Shown: piece after piece, positions 62,543 through 64,000 of the stretch
Layout of the letters: each line of letters begins with the position of its first letter
Numbering within the stretch: the first letter of the stretch is position 1
Assembly: GCF_014193695.1 (NCBI RefSeq)
Contig: NZ_JACHZR010000002.1
Location: 124,001 to 188,000, forward strand
DNA length: 64,000 nucleotides
Reading direction: 5' to 3'
From: Rhizobium sp. BK316
Lineage (GTDB): Bacteria > Pseudomonadota > Alphaproteobacteria > Rhizobiales > Rhizobiaceae
Notes under the pieces: model-generated
What the model saw: the letters and a program-made list of their open reading frames with translations, nothing else
What the model was told of the DNA's origin: nothing
Databases searched by the model: none
Position numbers and translations under genes: made by a program

Positions 62543-63774
62543 CCGATCACCGACAGTTCCGGCACGGCGACGGCGAAGCGTCCGCCCCAGTCGCCGACCC
62601 GGCTATTGGCCGCCACGACTTCATTCTTGATGTTCCAGGGCAGGATGAGAACATAGTCCGGCTGCGTCTCGTCCATCTTTTCCGGTGCGTAGATCGGCAG
62701 CTTGCTCCCCGGCAGGAAGTGGCCCTGCTTGTGCGGGTTGCGGTCGACGACATAGGCGATGAGGTCGGTGCCGACGCCGCAGAAATTCAGGAGCGTATTG
62801 CCCTTGGCGGCAGCGCCGTAAGCGGCGACAGTCTTGCCTTTGCGCTTGGCTTCGGTGAGGAAGGCGAGCAGCCCGTCCTTGATCGGTGCCACCCGGCTCT
62901 GAAAGGCTTCATAGGTTTCGACCTCGCTGAAGCCGGCGGCCGCTTCGTCAGTGCGCACCTTGGCGACGCCGGGGCCGGTGGGATGAGCGGTAGACGTTGC
63001 GCGGCAGGCGAGCACGCGCAGGCTGCCGCCATGCGTCGGCAGTTCTTCCACGTCGAAGACCTTCAGGCCATGTGCCGCAAAGACCTTCTCGACTGCGAGC
63101 AGCGACAGGTAATAGAAATGCTCGTGATAGACGGTGTCGAACTGAATGTTCTCCATCAGCCGCAGCAGATGCGGGAATTCGACGCTGACGACGCCTTCAG
63201 CCTTCAGCACGCCAGAGAGCCCGCCGACGAAATCGTTGATGTCAGGGACATGCGCCAGCACGTTGTTGCCGATGACGATATCGGCAGCCAGGCCGCGGGA
63301 GACGAGATCGGCCGCCGTTTCCTTGCCGAAAAAGCGTGCTTCCGTCGGCACGCCGATCTGCCGCGCCACCTCGGCGACGTTTTCGGCCGGCTCGATGCCG
63401 AGCACCGGCACGCCGGCCTCGACGAAGTGCTTCAGCAGATAGCCGTCATTGCTCGCCACCTCGATGACCTGCGATGTCTCATTCAGGCCGAAACGCTTGC
63501 GCGCCATGACGGTGAACTGGCGGGCATGCTCCACCCAGCTGTCGCTGTAGGAGGAGAAATAGGCGTAGTGGCTGAAGATGTCTTCCGGCGGCACGAAGGC
63601 ATCGGCCTGCACCAGCCAGCATTCGGAGCAGACGAAGGCGCGCAGCGGATAGGACGGCTCCGGCTGCTTGAGCTGCTCTTCCGTCAGATAGGCGTTGGCA
63701 AGCGGCGTCGAGCCCAGATCGACGAAACGATGTTTCAAGGGAGCGCCGCAGAACCGGCAATTATGCGCTGTCAT
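62539..63774 (-). CDS. Sugar C-methyltransferase (TylC3-like)
   Basis: A 411-residue SAM-dependent C-methyltransferase. N-terminal zinc ligands (CRFCGAPL, CSECWLVQ), a class I SAM domain (VIEVASNDGYLLKHF, LGIEPAENVAEVA, NNVLAHVPDINDFVGG), and the C-terminal GKTVAAYGAAAKGNTLLNFCG region define the NodS-unrelated, TylC3-type family that methylates C3 of 4-keto-6-deoxy sugars. The active His/Tyr pair is likely in VYHEHFYYLS. It overlaps both neighbours. Confidence 0.9.
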   Translation of the reverse strand: MTAHNCRFCGAPLKHRFVDLGSTPLANAYLTEEQLKQPEPSYPLRAFVCSECWLVQADAFVPPEDIFSHYAYFSSYSDSWVEHARQFTVMARKRFGLNETSQVIEVASNDGYLLKHFVEAGVPVLGIEPAENVAEVARQIGVPTEARFFGKETAADLVSRGLAADIVIGNNVLAHVPDINDFVGGLSGVLKAEGVVSVEFPHLLRLMENIQFDTVYHEHFYYLSLLAVEKVFAAHGLKVFDVEELPTHGGSLRVLACRATSTAHPTGPGVAKVRTDEAAAGFSEVETYEAFQSRVAPIKDGLLAFLTEAKRKGKTVAAYGAAAKGNTLLNFCGVGTDLIAYVVDRNPHKQGHFLPGSKLPIYAPEKMDETQPDYVLILPWNIKNEVVAANSRVGDWGGRFAVAVPELSVIG

Positions 63775-64000
63775 GATATTGCTTCCTCATAAGCCGCGAT
63801 CTGGCCGAGCGAGAAGGCGCGCATGTCGGCTCCTTCGCGGTTGGCCTTGTACCAGGCGGCTGTCCAGTCGATTGTCTGCTGCAGGCTCAGGCGCGGGCGC
63901 CAGCCGATGGCGGAAAGCGCCAAGGCCGAGCTCAATGTCAGGGCAGGCGCCTCCGGCAGATGCGTTCCGGGCGCCTGCTTCCAGACGTCGTTGACGCCAT
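63771..64000 (-). CDS. Sugar-nucleotide 4,6-dehydratase-like C-terminus (partial)
   Basis: The last 75 or so codons of a gene that runs off the right edge. The readable tail contains LSSALALSAIGWRPRLSLQQTIDWTAAWYKA, the typical C-terminus of CDP-glucose 4,6-dehydratase (RfbG) and related SDR sugar enzymes. It overlaps the C-methyltransferase by four bases. Assignment to CDP-glucose dehydratase is probable from context but rests on the tail only. Confidence 0.7.
   Translation of the reverse strand, partial: GVNDVWKQAPGTHLPEAPALTLSSALALSAIGWRPRLSLQQTIDWTAAWYKANREGADMRAFSLGQIAAYEEAIS

Overview
The window looks like the chromosome of a Rhizobium species (R. etli / R. leguminosarum type). This rests on high GC with rhizobial codon use, a complete Tad/Cpa pilus locus, a BMP-type nucleoside transporter next to deo genes, two copies of a long palindromic intergenic repeat of the kind common in Rhizobiaceae, and rhizobial surface-polysaccharide genes. 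The species assignment is inference from gene content; no 16S gene is present.

Layout. (1) 89-1644: two minus-strand housekeeping or hypothetical genes. (2) About 1807-9470: a foreign-looking island next to tRNA-Ser(GGA). It holds an AlpA-like regulator, a CHC2-primase/AAA+ helicase gene broken by a one-base frameshift, an unusual origin-like array (three 9-bp repeats facing three inverted copies), small unknown genes, a trypsin-like protease and a coupled DUF3800 pair. No integrase is visible. (3) 9784-22000: nucleoside uptake and salvage. A BMP binding protein, ABC ATPase and two permeases are followed by cdd-punA-deoC-deoA on the plus strand; deoB-add-upp lie on the minus strand. (4) 22238-34780: the Tad pilus locus. 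Two TadE/G-like minor pilins and a CpaC N-domain protein are divergent from pilA-cpaA-B-C-D-E-F-tadB-tadC, with a TadD-like lipoprotein downstream. (5) 34920-45453: an M17 aminopeptidase, MarR regulator, NlpC/P60 hydrolase, and a minus-strand amidase / dipeptide ABC transporter / LysR / P1-peptidase group. (6) 45454-49482: a 975-residue kinase plus phospholyase-like fusion, and purU. (7) 49695-55242: exopolysaccharide assembly genes (acyltransferase, Wzy-like polymerase, GH5 glycanase, Wzz/GumC-like protein) without glycosyltransferases. (8) 55279-64000: a minus-strand O-antigen-type operon for an unusual amino and/or branched sugar. Its genes are tightly overlapping and it runs off the right edge.

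How the genes work together. Block 3 imports nucleosides and breaks them to bases plus (deoxy)ribose-1-phosphate, then to ribose-5-phosphate or acetaldehyde plus glyceraldehyde-3-phosphate; upp recovers uracil. Block 4 encodes pilin, peptidase, secretin, motor and inner-membrane platform of one Flp pilus. Block 8 combines a CDP-sugar 4,6-dehydratase-like C-terminus, a C-methyltransferase, a 3,5-epimerase, a sugar aminotransferase, an N-formyltransferase-like enzyme and several decorating enzymes, suggesting a formylated and/or C-methylated deoxysugar.

The most unusual item is the inverted triplicate 9-mer array at 5000-5146, directly downstream of the replication gene. The DUF3800 pair and the domain fusion at 45454-48381 also deserve attention.
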